Source: Pirellulaceae bacterium (GTDB taxonomy: Bacteria; Planctomycetota; Planctomycetia; Pirellulales; Pirellulaceae). Taken from it: 64,000 nucleotides of DNA. The notes beneath the pieces were generated by a model. It worked only from the letters and a program-made list of their open reading frames with translations, had not been told where the DNA came from and searched no databases. Shown here one piece after another: positions 7,198 to 16,843 of the stretch. How positions within the stretch are numbered: the first letter of the stretch is position 1; each line of letters begins with the position of its first letter. The stretch spans positions 1 to 64,000 of the forward strand of contig JAHBXS010000001.1 of NCBI GenBank assembly GCA_019636375.1, in the 5' to 3' direction. A program made the position numbers and the translations under genes.

Positions 7198-8571
7198 ATG
7201 ATCGTTGAATTTGCAAAACTCATCCAAAACCAGAATCTTTCCAAGGCGGACCGGGAGTGGTTCCCCAAAATCTTGACCAAATTCGCGACTTTTAACCGAC
7301 AAGGGGCTCAACAGGTTCTCGATTGCTCCACCGAGAACCTCATCCGTTTCTTACGCTCAATGTTGGCGGCAAGGGAGCCCGCTTGGCAGCGGTTACAGGC
7401 AGCCCGCGCGATCGAATTGTACCAACGACTCGTCCTCAAACTGCCAACAGTCGATTTTCAACCGATTATCGAAAAGCTGGAAGCGATCAGCCGCGATGAA
7501 CTCCTAGAAAAAAGAGCGAACGAAAAACGGGGAGATCATCCAAATACAGATTCAGATTTCGATGCCGTTTACCTCCTCGAAGACGGTGATGTTGGCAAGA
7601 TTGATCCGACGGAAATTCCCGTGATCCAGGAGACACGGAAGTTACTTCGCGTTCGCCACTACGCGCGCCGTACGGAACAGGCCTATATCGGTTGGATCGA
7701 AAGGTTCCTCGAATTTGTCAAACCGAAAAACGCTGATGAGGCTTCCGAGTTCGAGGTGCGTGAGTTCCTGAGCGATTTGGCTGTCAACGGTCATGTCTCA
7801 GCAAGTACCCAAAATCAAGCGTTTAGTTCTTTGCTGTTTCTATTCAGGGATGTGCTCAAACGGAAGATCGAGTTTCTCGAAGCGGAACGTGCGAAACGGT
7901 CCGAGCGAGTGCCGGTGGTGCTCACGATCGAAGAAATCAATCAAGTCTTCAGCTTCCTCGGTGGACGCGATCTGTTGTTTGGCCGATTGCTGTACGGCGC
8001 AGGGTTGCGGCATTATGAGGGCTTGCGATTGCGAGTCAAGGATGTCGATTTTTCCGCGCGGCAACTCACGGTGCGCGACGAAAAGGGGGCCAAGGATCGG
8101 GTGACGGTGTTGCCTGAATTGATCGTCGCTGATTTGCAGCGTCAGCTTGAGGCGACGAGATTGTTACACGAACAAGATTTGGCGGCGGGTGGTGGGCGTG
8201 TTTATTTGCCATTTGCCTTGGCGAAAAAGTACCCTAAGGCGGAAACTGAATTCGTATGGCAGTATGTATTCCCCGCCGTGCGAATTTCGCAAGACCCAAT
8301 CTCCGGGGAGATGCGGCGACATCATCAATACGAATCGGTGTTCACGCAATCGTTGCGAAATGCGGTCAAACGAGCGGGAGTCTTAAAGAAGGTGACGCCT
8401 CATACGTTGCGGCACAGCTTTGCGACTCATCTTTTGCAGCAAGGGGCCGATATTCGGACGGTCCAAGAGTTGCTGGGCCATGCCGATGTAGCGACGACGA
8501 TGATTTACACCCACGTGCTCAATCGGCCTAGTCTTGCGGTGATTAGCCCAGCGGATCGGTTGATGTCGTGA
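7198..8571 (+). CDS. intI: integron integrase (tyrosine recombinase)
   Basis: A 457-residue IntI-type tyrosine recombinase that would insert and excise gene cassettes at attI/attC. The core from about residue 140 has the N-terminal SAM-like domain ([22 protein letters not shown]). The catalytic Arg lies in [19 protein letters not shown], the HxxR box in [15 protein letters not shown], and the Tyr nucleophile in MIYTHVL (about 436). The extra domain specific to integron integrases is present as [16 protein letters not shown]...RRHHQYES before the HxxR box. An unusual extension of about 135 residues precedes the recombinase; common IntI proteins are about 320-340 residues. ATG at 7198 is preceded by AGGGG at about 7 nt. 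It is oriented away from the cassettes, as usual. Confidence 0.95.
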   Translation: MIVEFAKLIQNQNLSKADREWFPKILTKFATFNRQGAQQVLDCSTENLIRFLRSMLAAREPAWQRLQAARAIELYQRLVLKLPTVDFQPIIEKLEAISRDELLEKRANEKRGDHPNTDSDFDAVYLLEDGDVGKIDPTEIPVIQETRKLLRVRHYARRTEQAYIGWIERFLEFVKPKNADEASEFEVREFLSDLAVNGHVSASTQNQAFSSLLFLFRDVLKRKIEFLEAERAKRSERVPVVLTIEEINQVFSFLGGRDLLFGRLLYGAGLRHYEGLRLRVKDVDFSARQLTVRDEKGAKDRVTVLPELIVADLQRQLEATRLLHEQDLAAGGGRVYLPFALAKKYPKAETEFVWQYVFPAVRISQDPISGEMRRHHQYESVFTQSLRNAVKRAGVLKKVTPHTLRHSFATHLLQQGADIRTVQELLGHADVATTMIYTHVLNRPSLAVISPADRLMS

Positions 8572-8901
8572 GCAGGGTTTTGAATGAAGCGAATTGCTTG
8601 GGCCGATTTCTTTTGGATGGCATGTTTTATCAATTCATCGCGCTGACTACGTGACGGCGTTGGGCTCTTGCTTGAGATGATGGTGCGATTGTTTTTTGGT
8701 GATAGATGTTACGTTTGATTTGATGGGTGGTTGGGGAAACGTACGAAGTTTTTTTTTGGATGGCGATGGATTTGCGGCGAAAATTGATTATTGAAAGTCA
8801 GTTGACGATTGCCTCGTGGGGTGACAAATGGCCAAGACTTGTTACAATTTGACTTCTGAATCCTGACGTTGCGGGGTCGCCCCGGCGTTCAGCGGTTTTA
8901 T
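8572..8901. other. intergenic, nothing recognised
   Basis: This spacer between the integrase gene and the tRNA shows no credible gene. It contains T-rich runs (for example near 8750) but no clear hairpin terminator. Confidence 0.5.
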
Positions 8902-8976
<75 letters not shown>

Positions 8977-9204
8977 CTGATTTCTTCTTCCCGGTCGGCC
9001 ACCAAAGTCACTAAGCACCCGGTGAATTTCTTAGCAAATAAATGTTGTTTGCTCCTATGCCGCCTCAATTTTTTCCTTCGAAGTGTCGCTATTCGGTTCC
9101 AAAAAAGTTAATTTTAAAACCGTTACTGCGGTACTCCCCTCCGTTTTTGACGGCAACTGATTCTGAATGTTTTGTTCTCGCACAAGAAAGGCTTTGGGAC
9201 CGTG

Positions 9205-10632
9205 ATGAAGCGAAATTTTGTTCTGATCGTGACCTTGGCTGTCGCCTGGCTAGTCCCCGTCATTGTGACGGCACAAGTGGAACGCTATGAACTTGGGAAA
9301 CGCCTACGTCGCTTCGAGGACGCTTGGCAGTCGGCCACCGAAGACAAACGCCGCGAATCTGCGAAGCCGATGATCGATGCGGTCAATAGCTTTTTCGGAA
9401 TGCGGCTGCAAGCGGCAACGGCGAAACTCGACGAAGCTTGGCTCGTCGCCGAGAATCCTTCGCTTACCGATTGGCAGCGAGCCATCATTCCCTACCGAAT
9501 TCGGCTCTCGAAAATGGTGGTTGGCGTCGGAGAGTCGCAGATCGATATCTCTTTGGTCCCATATTATAAAAACGCCGGCGAAGTCCCCAATGACGCACAA
9601 GTCCGATTTGAGTTGAAGAACTCGGCTGGCGGGAGCGTTTGCCAAGTCACGGAGACATGGCAAAATGCCGTTGCCGGAATTCGTTGGTCGTTGGCGGAAG
9701 TGGCCAGCGGCGATTATGCGGTGACCGCTACCGTAAACTTTGAGGGCCTAGAATGGAAGCTGCTCACCAGCAGCCTGTCTATTATCGACGATCTGGACGG
9801 TCGTTTGGTAAGTTTGGAGCAAAAGGTGGCCGAAGTGCGGGAGCGATTGAGTGATTCAGTTTACGCGACGGCGCGAGATCGAATCAATCTTATGAACCGA
9901 GCCAAAGGGGATTCCGTTCAGGAAACAGATTTTCCCTTTGACATGCTGCTCAAGGAAACCGAGGAACTAGCAACAGCCGAGTCGCCGGAACGAATTCTTG
10001 CTACGACGGCAAGGGTTGGCGATCATTGGATGGTGTTGGCCGAAAAACGTCGGCAAGTTGCCGTTAGATTCCGCGCTCCGAAGGAAGTCAGCGGGCCACT
10101 CCCCGTCTTGTTTTTAATGCACGGTGCTGGCGGAAGTGAAAATATGTTTTTCGAAACCTACGGTTCAGGGCGAGCGGTTGAGTTGGGTATCGAGCGGGGA
10201 TGGCTGGTCGTTGCGCCACGTCAGGGACTTGGGGGATTAAGTTTGGATTGTGCCGAAATGCTCGACCTTTTGGAGGGGTTGTTCGAAATTGATCGTTCGC
10301 AAGTCTACTTGCTTGGGCATTCGATGGGGGCGGCACAAGTGATTCGCCAAGTCACTTTGCATCCGGGGCTCCCCAAAGCCGCCAGCGCGATCGGGGGTGG
10401 CCGTCCAATTCGCACTCCCGCGACGATCAAGGATGTCCCCTGGTTCGTCGCAGCCGGTTCGCTCGACTTCGGTCGGGGTGGTGCCAAGGCATTTTACGAG
10501 AGTCTGCGTGATGCCGGAGCAAAGGCGGCCAAGTACGAAGAATACGACGGAGTCGAACATATGGTGATTGTCCAAGCGGCGCTCGATGATGCGTTCGCTT
10601 TTTTTGATCAAGTGCAAAATTCTGAGCAGTAA
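9205..10632 (+). CDS. secreted alpha/beta hydrolase (esterase-like)
   Basis: A 475-residue protein starting MKRNFVLIVTLAVAWLVPVIVTAQ, a clear signal peptide with likely cleavage after AQ, so the start at 9205 is preferred over an upstream in-frame codon. Residues 20-285 are a helical, family-unspecific region. The C-terminal third is an alpha/beta hydrolase: PVLFLMHGAGGSENMF (oxyanion region), the nucleophile elbow LLGHSMGAAQVI (Ser about 372) and a late His in DGVEHMVIVQAA. This resembles PHB-depolymerase/feruloyl-esterase-like hydrolases. Substrate unknown. Confidence 0.8.
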   Translation: MKRNFVLIVTLAVAWLVPVIVTAQVERYELGKRLRRFEDAWQSATEDKRRESAKPMIDAVNSFFGMRLQAATAKLDEAWLVAENPSLTDWQRAIIPYRIRLSKMVVGVGESQIDISLVPYYKNAGEVPNDAQVRFELKNSAGGSVCQVTETWQNAVAGIRWSLAEVASGDYAVTATVNFEGLEWKLLTSSLSIIDDLDGRLVSLEQKVAEVRERLSDSVYATARDRINLMNRAKGDSVQETDFPFDMLLKETEELATAESPERILATTARVGDHWMVLAEKRRQVAVRFRAPKEVSGPLPVLFLMHGAGGSENMFFETYGSGRAVELGIERGWLVVAPRQGLGGLSLDCAEMLDLLEGLFEIDRSQVYLLGHSMGAAQVIRQVTLHPGLPKAASAIGGGRPIRTPATIKDVPWFVAAGSLDFGRGGAKAFYESLRDAGAKAAKYEEYDGVEHMVIVQAALDDAFAFFDQVQNSEQ

Positions 10633-11101
10633 AAAGGAGATGTCTCACTGATCAACAGCGTTTGGAAATGGGCTATTTCTTCTCAATACTCGTTTATCCT
10701 CCATTCCAATCCAGATTGTCGCGACGCACATTGCCACTAACTTTTTGCCGAACCCAATCGGATTATGTTCTGCAAGTTGTGAGGTGCTCAATTCGATCTC
10801 ACTCGGTGGACCAAATCACTAGCCGATGCTGTTCATTGTGAAGTTGCGATTAAACCGTAAAATTGTCGTTCGCTCGTTCACGGAGTGAACGGCGACGTAG
10901 CATGTTGACGGAGTGAACGGCCACGTAGGTTTTTAACGCGCGAAAAGGCGAGCATGACGACCGTTCGCGTATCGACTTGCTGGACACGCCCTCAAGACGG
11001 GTAAAAATGTTACGATGTTTTGTTGGCGGTGAAGGAGTGAGCTTAGGATTGCTCGAAATCAGGTTCAACTCGTGGCAGCGTAATTTTTTATTTGGTGAAC
11101 G
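10633..11101. other. intergenic with short direct repeats
   Basis: No convincing gene. It holds two near-identical 20-bp direct repeats, CGGAGTGAACGGCGACGTAG (10881-10900) and CGGAGTGAACGGCCACGTAG (10909-10928). The first is part of the small palindrome TTCACGGAGTGAA. A related copy lies at 11644. A short reverse ORF across it is judged spurious. Confidence 0.5.
10881..10928. repeat. direct repeat pair CGGAGTGAACGGCGACGTAG
   Basis: Two copies 28 bp apart differing at one base. A third, diverged copy (CGGAGTGAAAAGCGACGTGG) is at 11644-11663, beyond the MazG-like gene, with an inverted piece TTCACTCCG at 11668. They look like a small dispersed repeat flanking that gene. Confidence 0.6.
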
Positions 11102-11449
11102 ATGAACGACGAAACAACACGCCTTGCTGAACTACGACAGATCGTGCGGGGCTTCGTTGATGAGCGGGAATGGCAACAGTTTCACGCGCCGAAGAACATC
11201 TCGATGGCGTTGGCGATTGAAGCCGCCGAACTCATGGAGCATTTTCAATGGATCGATTCCGAGGCCAGTCGCCGAGGTGCATTGAGCGATGGTGAGGTTG
11301 CTGCGATTGGCGAAGAGATGTCAGATATATTCTGCTATTTAATGGCGCTTGCAAATGAATTGGGAATCGATTTGACCCAGGCTTTCTTGGCCAAAATGGA
11401 AAAGAACCGCCAGAAGTACCCCGCCGAAACATATCGCGGCAAATTTTAG
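11102..11449 (+). CDS. MazG-like nucleotide pyrophosphohydrolase
   Basis: A 115-residue all-alpha NTP pyrophosphohydrolase of the MazG/dCTPase-like group, which cleaves NTP or dNTP to the monophosphate and pyrophosphate, usually to clean the nucleotide pool. Metal-binding acidic motifs are visible: MALAIEAAELMEHFQW (ExxE type) and EEMSDIFCYLMALANELGIDL (ExxxD type). The FHAPKNISMAL segment is typical of this group. Full length for a single-domain member. It stands alone between repeat-bearing spacers, so context adds nothing on substrate. Confidence 0.9.
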   Translation: MNDETTRLAELRQIVRGFVDEREWQQFHAPKNISMALAIEAAELMEHFQWIDSEASRRGALSDGEVAAIGEEMSDIFCYLMALANELGIDLTQAFLAKMEKNRQKYPAETYRGKF

Positions 11450-11780
11450 ATTGGCTATGGAAAGGGGCTCAACGCCGTCAAGACTTATGAAGTTTTGCAT
11501 CAATATGAATAACGCATGCCCACCCGCATTTTTTGCAGCCGTTCACGAGATCGTCGTAGAGACATAACCAATTCCCGCTATGTCGAATCACCTATTTCAA
11601 GCGGTTTGCCGAGGCGTGCTCCCTCGGTGCGTCCGCCTTTTCACGGAGTGAAAAGCGACGTGGCGGTTCACTCCGTAAACGGTTACCGTTTTTTTCGAAA
11701 TGCGTTAAACAACCTTCGTACCGAGAATTCGTTTCGGACGACTGCGGTGCATTGAGTTTTGTAAGCTCTCTCGGGAAAGG
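11450..11780. other. intergenic with diverged repeat copy
   Basis: The only feature seen is the third copy of the CGGAGTGAA repeat (11644-11663) with an inverted fragment at 11668-11676. No gene seen. Confidence 0.45.
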
Positions 11781-13181
11781 TTATTGTTGTTCCTTGAGAA
11801 TCCGTTCGCGAACCGACTTGATCATTGGTTCCGTACGAAGGCCGATTGCGGCGGCCTCTCGCAGAGCTTCGTCTAACGGGGCGCCTTGATGAAGGGTGCG
11901 GAGGATTGCCCAACAGGCCCCTACTCGCCCCCCTTGACCGCAATGGAAGAGAATTTGGTGGTCTGGACTTGCCTTAGACAGTATCTCGCTAATCTGTTCC
12001 AACTGCTCGGCCGGCAAATCTATTGGAAAGCCACAGGGGAGTTGGTGTAGCGAGAATCCCTCGCGCTGAGCCCATTCGGATTCATCCCAATCGTTCTCCG
12101 CCTGCTTGCACAAGGAAATGATCGTGCGAATTCCGGTTTGTCGAAATAGTTCGGCATCGTTGGGGTCGATTGCGCCCGCAAAGATAATATTTTCGAATTG
12201 AGTTGGGTTGATGGTATTGCCCAGGAAAATTCGTTTGACATTCGAACTAACTTTTGGGGGACGCCGAGAAGCTCTTTCTGAATTTGGGAAATCGGGCGGG
12301 ATGGGAATTGTCACTTTGCCGGTAGCAGCCCATTCGGTCCCTCGGAGGAGAAGGGTTATAAAGCCGACGCATTCTTGAGAATAATCGGCATGACCAAGGG
12401 TCGTGTGAAAAATTCGGCCTTGCTCGTAGTTGACCACCATGACCATCGGCTCGTGGCGACCGGTGCCTCCTTGATCTGGAGCAGCAAAGGACGTTGCCAA
12501 AACCTCCAAGTTTTCACCGGGTCCGCGCAGACGGTCGTAGAGTTCGTCTTGGGTGTGAAGCCAGCGTTCCGGAAGTCCAGCCATGATTGGGTGTTCTGAG
12601 TTGCGGGTTTGGACGATGAATTCATGTTGAGGACCGTGACTTCCGCCGGATCCCTTTGCCTCGTCGCGTTGCAATCGTTTTTGTTCGTCGTAGTAAACAT
12701 AGGGGCCATCTTTTTCTGAACGTCCGCCCCAGCCGCCGAGCCCAATCATCCGATTGTATTCACGCCATTCAGGAAAGGCATTGTTGGCGGCGTGAATCAC
12801 AACGAAGCCGCCCCCCTTTTTCACGAATTCTTCGAAGGCATTTCGTGTTGCTTCAGGCCAGGCCTCGCCGTTGTAGTTCGAAAGAACCACGTCGTATTTT
12901 GAAAAGTCTGGAGCAAAATTGGGGTCGGGCCCCTTCGGTTCGGTGCGAGCGACATCTACTTGGAATCGCTCCGACTCCAGCAGATAACTTCGCATCATTT
13001 CCGTCGTCTTAGGCCAGATCGCATGATTGTTTTGGCCATCAACGATTAAGACGCGAATTTTTGCCGGAGTTGCGGGCCTAGCGTCCGTTTCGACTTGAGC
13101 GAAGCCGTTTTGGGGCAACATTCCAGCCAATGCTAAACTGAGACATAGGACAAATCGAACTAAAAATGATTTTTCCCGCAT
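11781..13181 (-). CDS. secreted ThuA-like domain fused to Cx4R phosphatase-like domain
   Basis: A 466-residue protein starting MREKSFLVRFVLCLSLALAGMLPQNGFAQ, a signal peptide; AAGGGG lies upstream of this ATG, so longer in-frame starts are not used. The first part is a ThuA-like (class I glutamine-amidotransferase-like) domain: IRVLIVDGQNNHAIWPKTTEMMR, YDVVLSNYNGEAWPEATRNAFEEFVKKGGGFVVIHAANNAF and the HTTLGHADYSQE ending typical of planctomycete ThuA proteins. The last 150 residues form a phosphatase-like domain with FHCGQGGRVGACW. The Cys-x4-Arg spacing matches DUF442-type phosphatases. The fusion of a sugar-linked domain with an exported phosphatase domain is uncommon. Substrates unknown. 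Confidence 0.8.
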   Translation of the reverse strand: MREKSFLVRFVLCLSLALAGMLPQNGFAQVETDARPATPAKIRVLIVDGQNNHAIWPKTTEMMRSYLLESERFQVDVARTEPKGPDPNFAPDFSKYDVVLSNYNGEAWPEATRNAFEEFVKKGGGFVVIHAANNAFPEWREYNRMIGLGGWGGRSEKDGPYVYYDEQKRLQRDEAKGSGGSHGPQHEFIVQTRNSEHPIMAGLPERWLHTQDELYDRLRGPGENLEVLATSFAAPDQGGTGRHEPMVMVVNYEQGRIFHTTLGHADYSQECVGFITLLLRGTEWAATGKVTIPIPPDFPNSERASRRPPKVSSNVKRIFLGNTINPTQFENIIFAGAIDPNDAELFRQTGIRTIISLCKQAENDWDESEWAQREGFSLHQLPCGFPIDLPAEQLEQISEILSKASPDHQILFHCGQGGRVGACWAILRTLHQGAPLDEALREAAAIGLRTEPMIKSVRERILKEQQ

Positions 13182-13357
13182 GGGACAGCCCCTTGAAAAG
13201 ATGTTGGTGACGTACTTCGGACGATTGTTGCGGTCGGATTGTGTTGCCAAAATTAGGATCGGCGGTATAAAATTGAGGCTCATCTACGAAACCGTGCGAT
13301 GGGCCATCAAGTATCGCTCAACATTCTAACAAAATTTAACACCCTGGAGGTGCAGTC

Positions 13358-14017
13358 GTGAATCGAATTGAAAATTCTCGTTGGGGGATCAATAGTACTG
13401 TAGTGGTGTGCTGCCTTGCGACTATCGCAGCATTCGTCGCCGGAGCGGCGGCCATGAAGTTCGGGGCGGCCTCCTCTCGCAACGATACTGACAGCCAATT
13501 TCTACCGCCGACGATTTTGAAGGCTGATTCTGCGTCGGCTGGACAAGCGGTTTCATTGGCGACTGGCCGACTCTCTGATGAGGTTGAGGCTGTCTACGTC
13601 TTGGATCACAACACTTTAAGCTTGACGTGTTTTGTTATGGACGCTCGCCTTCGTCGGCAACCGGTGGGAACTTTTCGAGCAGATTTGCGGCAGGCTTTTC
13701 CAACCGCAGCACAAGGCAATTTGGATTTGGTAATGGTGACCGGTCTGTTTTTTGGGAATGTCGCTGGGCGAACAGGGCCACTTCGATTAGGCGAAAATCT
13801 ATGCTACGTCGCGGACGGAACTTCTGGAATGTTGGCCGTGTACAGTGTGCAGTTTAATCAGCAAGGGATTCAAAACGCAGTCGAGCAATCGGGAAACCTT
13901 AATTTGATTTGGCAAGGTCTGTTTCGCGATCCACGAGCGAATCCGGCACCTCCCGCAGCGCCCAACCCTGCGGATGCACAGGGAGGTGGCCAGGGTGCCG
14001 GCAAAGGAGGCAACTAA
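13358..14017 (+). CDS. hypothetical single-pass membrane protein
   Basis: A 219-residue protein with one N-terminal membrane segment (WGINSTVVVCCLATIAAFVAGAAAM), an exported middle domain (VEAVYVLDHNTLSLTCFVMDARLRRQPVGTFRADLRQAF) and a Pro/Ala/Gly-rich tail ending GGGQGAGKGGN. Family not recognised. It ends 3 nt before the recQ start, so the two are probably co-transcribed. GGAGG occurs 8 nt upstream of the start codon (a GTG at 13358). Confidence 0.7.
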   Translation: MNRIENSRWGINSTVVVCCLATIAAFVAGAAAMKFGAASSRNDTDSQFLPPTILKADSASAGQAVSLATGRLSDEVEAVYVLDHNTLSLTCFVMDARLRRQPVGTFRADLRQAFPTAAQGNLDLVMVTGLFFGNVAGRTGPLRLGENLCYVADGTSGMLAVYSVQFNQQGIQNAVEQSGNLNLIWQGLFRDPRANPAPPAAPNPADAQGGGQGAGKGGN

Positions 14018-14020
14018 GCC

Positions 14021-16615
14021 TTGTTAGAAAAGTGGCTCGGACCGTTTGGCCTCTCGTCATTTCGTCCTGGGCAACGCGAGGTCATCGAGGCTGTGCTGGC
14101 CAATCGAGACACCTTGTGTATTATGCCCACAGGGGGCGGGAAAAGCCTTTGTTACCAGCTCCCTGCTTTAGCCCGAGCCGGGGTTACGCTCGTGGTCTCG
14201 CCGTTGATCGCGCTAATGAAAGATCAAGTCGATACGCTCACTCAGCGAGGCATCTCGGCGACCTTCATTAACAGTTCTCTTTCTCCTGGCGAGCAACAAG
14301 ACCGCATGGGGCGAATGATGGCGGGAGAATTCAAGCTCGTCTACATCGCTCCTGAGCGTCTTCGTCATGCCGCCTTTTTGCGTGCGGTATCGCGGATCGA
14401 AGTGGGACTGCTGGCGATTGATGAGGCTCATTGCATCAGTCAGTGGGGGCACGACTTTCGACCAGATTACGCGAGGTTGGGGCGGTTTCGCCAAAGGATC
14501 GGAAATCCGCAAACGATCGGCCTCACGGCGACGGCAACGGAGACGGTTCGCGCGGACATCCAGCAAGTTCTGGAACTTCGCGATCCAGCCGTCTTTATCA
14601 CAGGGTTCGCGCGATCAAATTTGAGTTTTCGTGTTGAGGCACCCAAAGCGAATTCTGAAAAAGACCGCCGAGTCATTGAATTTTTGAAGGGAAAACCCGG
14701 GGCAGGCATTATCTATGCGTCGACTCGCAAGTCCTGCGAGCACTTGGTTGAATTGTTGACGAAAGAACTAAAAAAAGCCCCAGAATTCTATCACGCTGGG
14801 ATGGCTCACGCCGAAAGACACCGCGTCCAAGAGAACTTTATGACCGGCAAAACGCCGATCGTGGTCGCGACAAATGCGTTTGGAATGGGAATCGACAAGC
14901 CAGATTTAAGGTTCGTTTTGCACTACAACATTCCCGGTAGTTTGGAGGCGTACTATCAAGAAGCGGGACGAGCAGGGCGAGACGGCAAACAATCGGTCTG
15001 TCTGCTCCTTTACTCGTTCCAAGATCGTTTTATTCAAGAGTTCTTCATCGAAAACTCCTACCCATCGCGGGAGATGGTTCAGCAAGTTTACGAGCACTTA
15101 CAGTCTTTCGAACGAGACCCCATCGAAATCACTTTGCAGGAGCTTAAGGACCAATTGCGTTTGTCGATTGGAACTGAGGGGGTGGCCAATTGCGAGCGGC
15201 TGCTGGAAAAAGCGGGAGCAATTGAGCGACTTGACAGCACGCAAAATATGGCGGCCGTGCGCATTGATTCAGATTTGCCGACCTTGGTTGAGTTGCTGCC
15301 ACGCGATAAAAAGTCTCAGCGTGCTGTGCTTCGCGGACTCGAACGAATCGTCGGGCCGTTGCGAGGAGAGCGGGTGTTATTTAGCCCCAAGGCTCTGGCC
15401 GATTCCTTGGAGATGACTTGGGAAGCGATCGCGCGGGGCATTCGAAATCTCGTTGAGCACAAACTCATCGACTACGTCCCTCCATTTCGTGGTCGTGCTA
15501 TTCATTTGAAAAACCGCGAATTGCAGTTCTCGCAAATTCAGATCGACTTTGCCGAATTGGAACGTCGGAAAAAGGCCGAGTTCGCCAGGCTTGACCGGAT
15601 GATTTCTTACGCCACGACGCATCGTTGCCGCCAGTTGGAAATTTTGGAATATTTCGGTGATCCGAATCGGCAGAGTTGTCAACGATGTGACCGATGTGGT
15701 GCCCCATGGCCGCAACTCGATGATTCGAACGCATCGGCACCTGAAAAGGGGGACTCAGACGTTTCCGAGACGTTGACGTCCGACGAGCGTGATCTTCGGC
15801 AGGCACCGCTGCTTTACGCGGTACAAGTCGCCCTGAGCGGAGTCATCAGGTCGCGGGGGAGGTACGGAAAAAAGCTGATCGGAAAGATGTTGTTTGGCTC
15901 GGATACAAAGGCCGTGAAATCAACGGGACTCCACAAGCTAAGCACCTTCGGGATGTTAAAACCGCTCAAACAATCTGAAATTGACTCGTTGATCGACCGA
16001 TTGATCGGAGTGGGAATGATCCAGCAAGTAGAAGAGACCCGATTCCGGCCAACGATCCAGATTACAGAACGTGGACAACAAACGTTGACAGGAAATTTGC
16101 CGATGGACTGGCAAACTGTATTTGGAGCAGTGTTGTCCCAGCGATTACAGGCGGTCTTTCGGAATCGTCAGCCCAAGGTGTCCGGTAATAAATCAAAGGG
16201 GGAACCCGAAACAAAACCGGAGGTCATTCCGCAGGCCCATTCGACTTTTGGTGCAACCTCGGCAAGTTCCGAAACTTTAGTCACCAGCGATTCCGGTTCC
16301 ATTCCATCAAGTTCAGGCGATTTGAGTTTTCGCAAAGATGGTGATGTCGCCGACTCACCTTCCGATTGGGAAGGTCGTGAGCAGGAAACAGTTTCCGCAA
16401 CCGATAAATTTGACCCTCAAGACGGCGTTGATAGCCTATGGGGGCCGCGTTCGGCGGCATATTGGACATGCCGATTGTTCGCCGAAGGGTATTTGTTGGA
16501 TGAAATCGCCGAAATTCGAAATCTTTCGCAAGAAACCGTGCGAGATCATTTGCAACAGGCGGCAACTGAGCCCTTCCGTTCGATTGTTGCCGGAAACCAC
16601 GATGGCGACATTTAG
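14021..16615 (+). CDS. recQ: ATP-dependent DNA helicase RecQ
   Basis: An 864-residue RecQ helicase, a 3'-5' DNA unwinding enzyme of recombination and fork repair. It starts at TTG (14021) after the previous stop. Motifs: SFRPGQREVI, Walker A MPTGGGKS (about 36-43), DEAH in AIDEAHCISQWGHDFRPDY, ATNAFGMGIDKPDLRFV, and the arginine-finger motif YYQEAGRAGRDG. A zinc-binding region follows (HRCRQLEILEYFGDPNRQSCQRCDRCG, about 520-560), then an RQC-like winged helix (about 595-700). A low-complexity linker (700-800) follows. The last 60 residues, YWTCRLFAEGYLLDEIAEIRNLSQETVRDHLQQA, look like a helix-turn-helix replacing HRDC. It is longer than typical RecQ (about 610) because of the tail. Confidence 0.95.
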   Translation: MLEKWLGPFGLSSFRPGQREVIEAVLANRDTLCIMPTGGGKSLCYQLPALARAGVTLVVSPLIALMKDQVDTLTQRGISATFINSSLSPGEQQDRMGRMMAGEFKLVYIAPERLRHAAFLRAVSRIEVGLLAIDEAHCISQWGHDFRPDYARLGRFRQRIGNPQTIGLTATATETVRADIQQVLELRDPAVFITGFARSNLSFRVEAPKANSEKDRRVIEFLKGKPGAGIIYASTRKSCEHLVELLTKELKKAPEFYHAGMAHAERHRVQENFMTGKTPIVVATNAFGMGIDKPDLRFVLHYNIPGSLEAYYQEAGRAGRDGKQSVCLLLYSFQDRFIQEFFIENSYPSREMVQQVYEHLQSFERDPIEITLQELKDQLRLSIGTEGVANCERLLEKAGAIERLDSTQNMAAVRIDSDLPTLVELLPRDKKSQRAVLRGLERIVGPLRGERVLFSPKALADSLEMTWEAIARGIRNLVEHKLIDYVPPFRGRAIHLKNRELQFSQIQIDFAELERRKKAEFARLDRMISYATTHRCRQLEILEYFGDPNRQSCQRCDRCGAPWPQLDDSNASAPEKGDSDVSETLTSDERDLRQAPLLYAVQVALSGVIRSRGRYGKKLIGKMLFGSDTKAVKSTGLHKLSTFGMLKPLKQSEIDSLIDRLIGVGMIQQVEETRFRPTIQITERGQQTLTGNLPMDWQTVFGAVLSQRLQAVFRNRQPKVSGNKSKGEPETKPEVIPQAHSTFGATSASSETLVTSDSGSIPSSSGDLSFRKDGDVADSPSDWEGREQETVSATDKFDPQDGVDSLWGPRSAAYWTCRLFAEGYLLDEIAEIRNLSQETVRDHLQQAATEPFRSIVAGNHDGDI

Positions 16616-16843
16616 GTAAAATGTCGTTGCCCCCTTTTCAGGATGAAAATGGAAGAGAATTGCCCGGTGAACTCGTCAAGTCGCTCTGTTTTTTGTACAA
16701 TTTGGCGTTTTCTAGCGGCCTGCTAGAACGGTATTCAAATTCATGAGCCTCGTGCAACTTTTTGATGGAGTTCGCACCGAGGGCTACCCCTTTTAGAAAT
16801 CAATAAATTCACCGCTCTGCGGAAATCCTGCTTCGAGAGATCA

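Noticed and set aside
10850-11068. 72-residue minus-strand frame
   Set aside because: It covers the direct repeats, lacks a ribosome site and has no recognisable content.
13358-14017. Functional link between the small membrane protein and RecQ
   Set aside because: They are adjacent by 3 nt, but the membrane protein has no feature tying it to DNA metabolism; co-transcription alone is not evidence of shared function.
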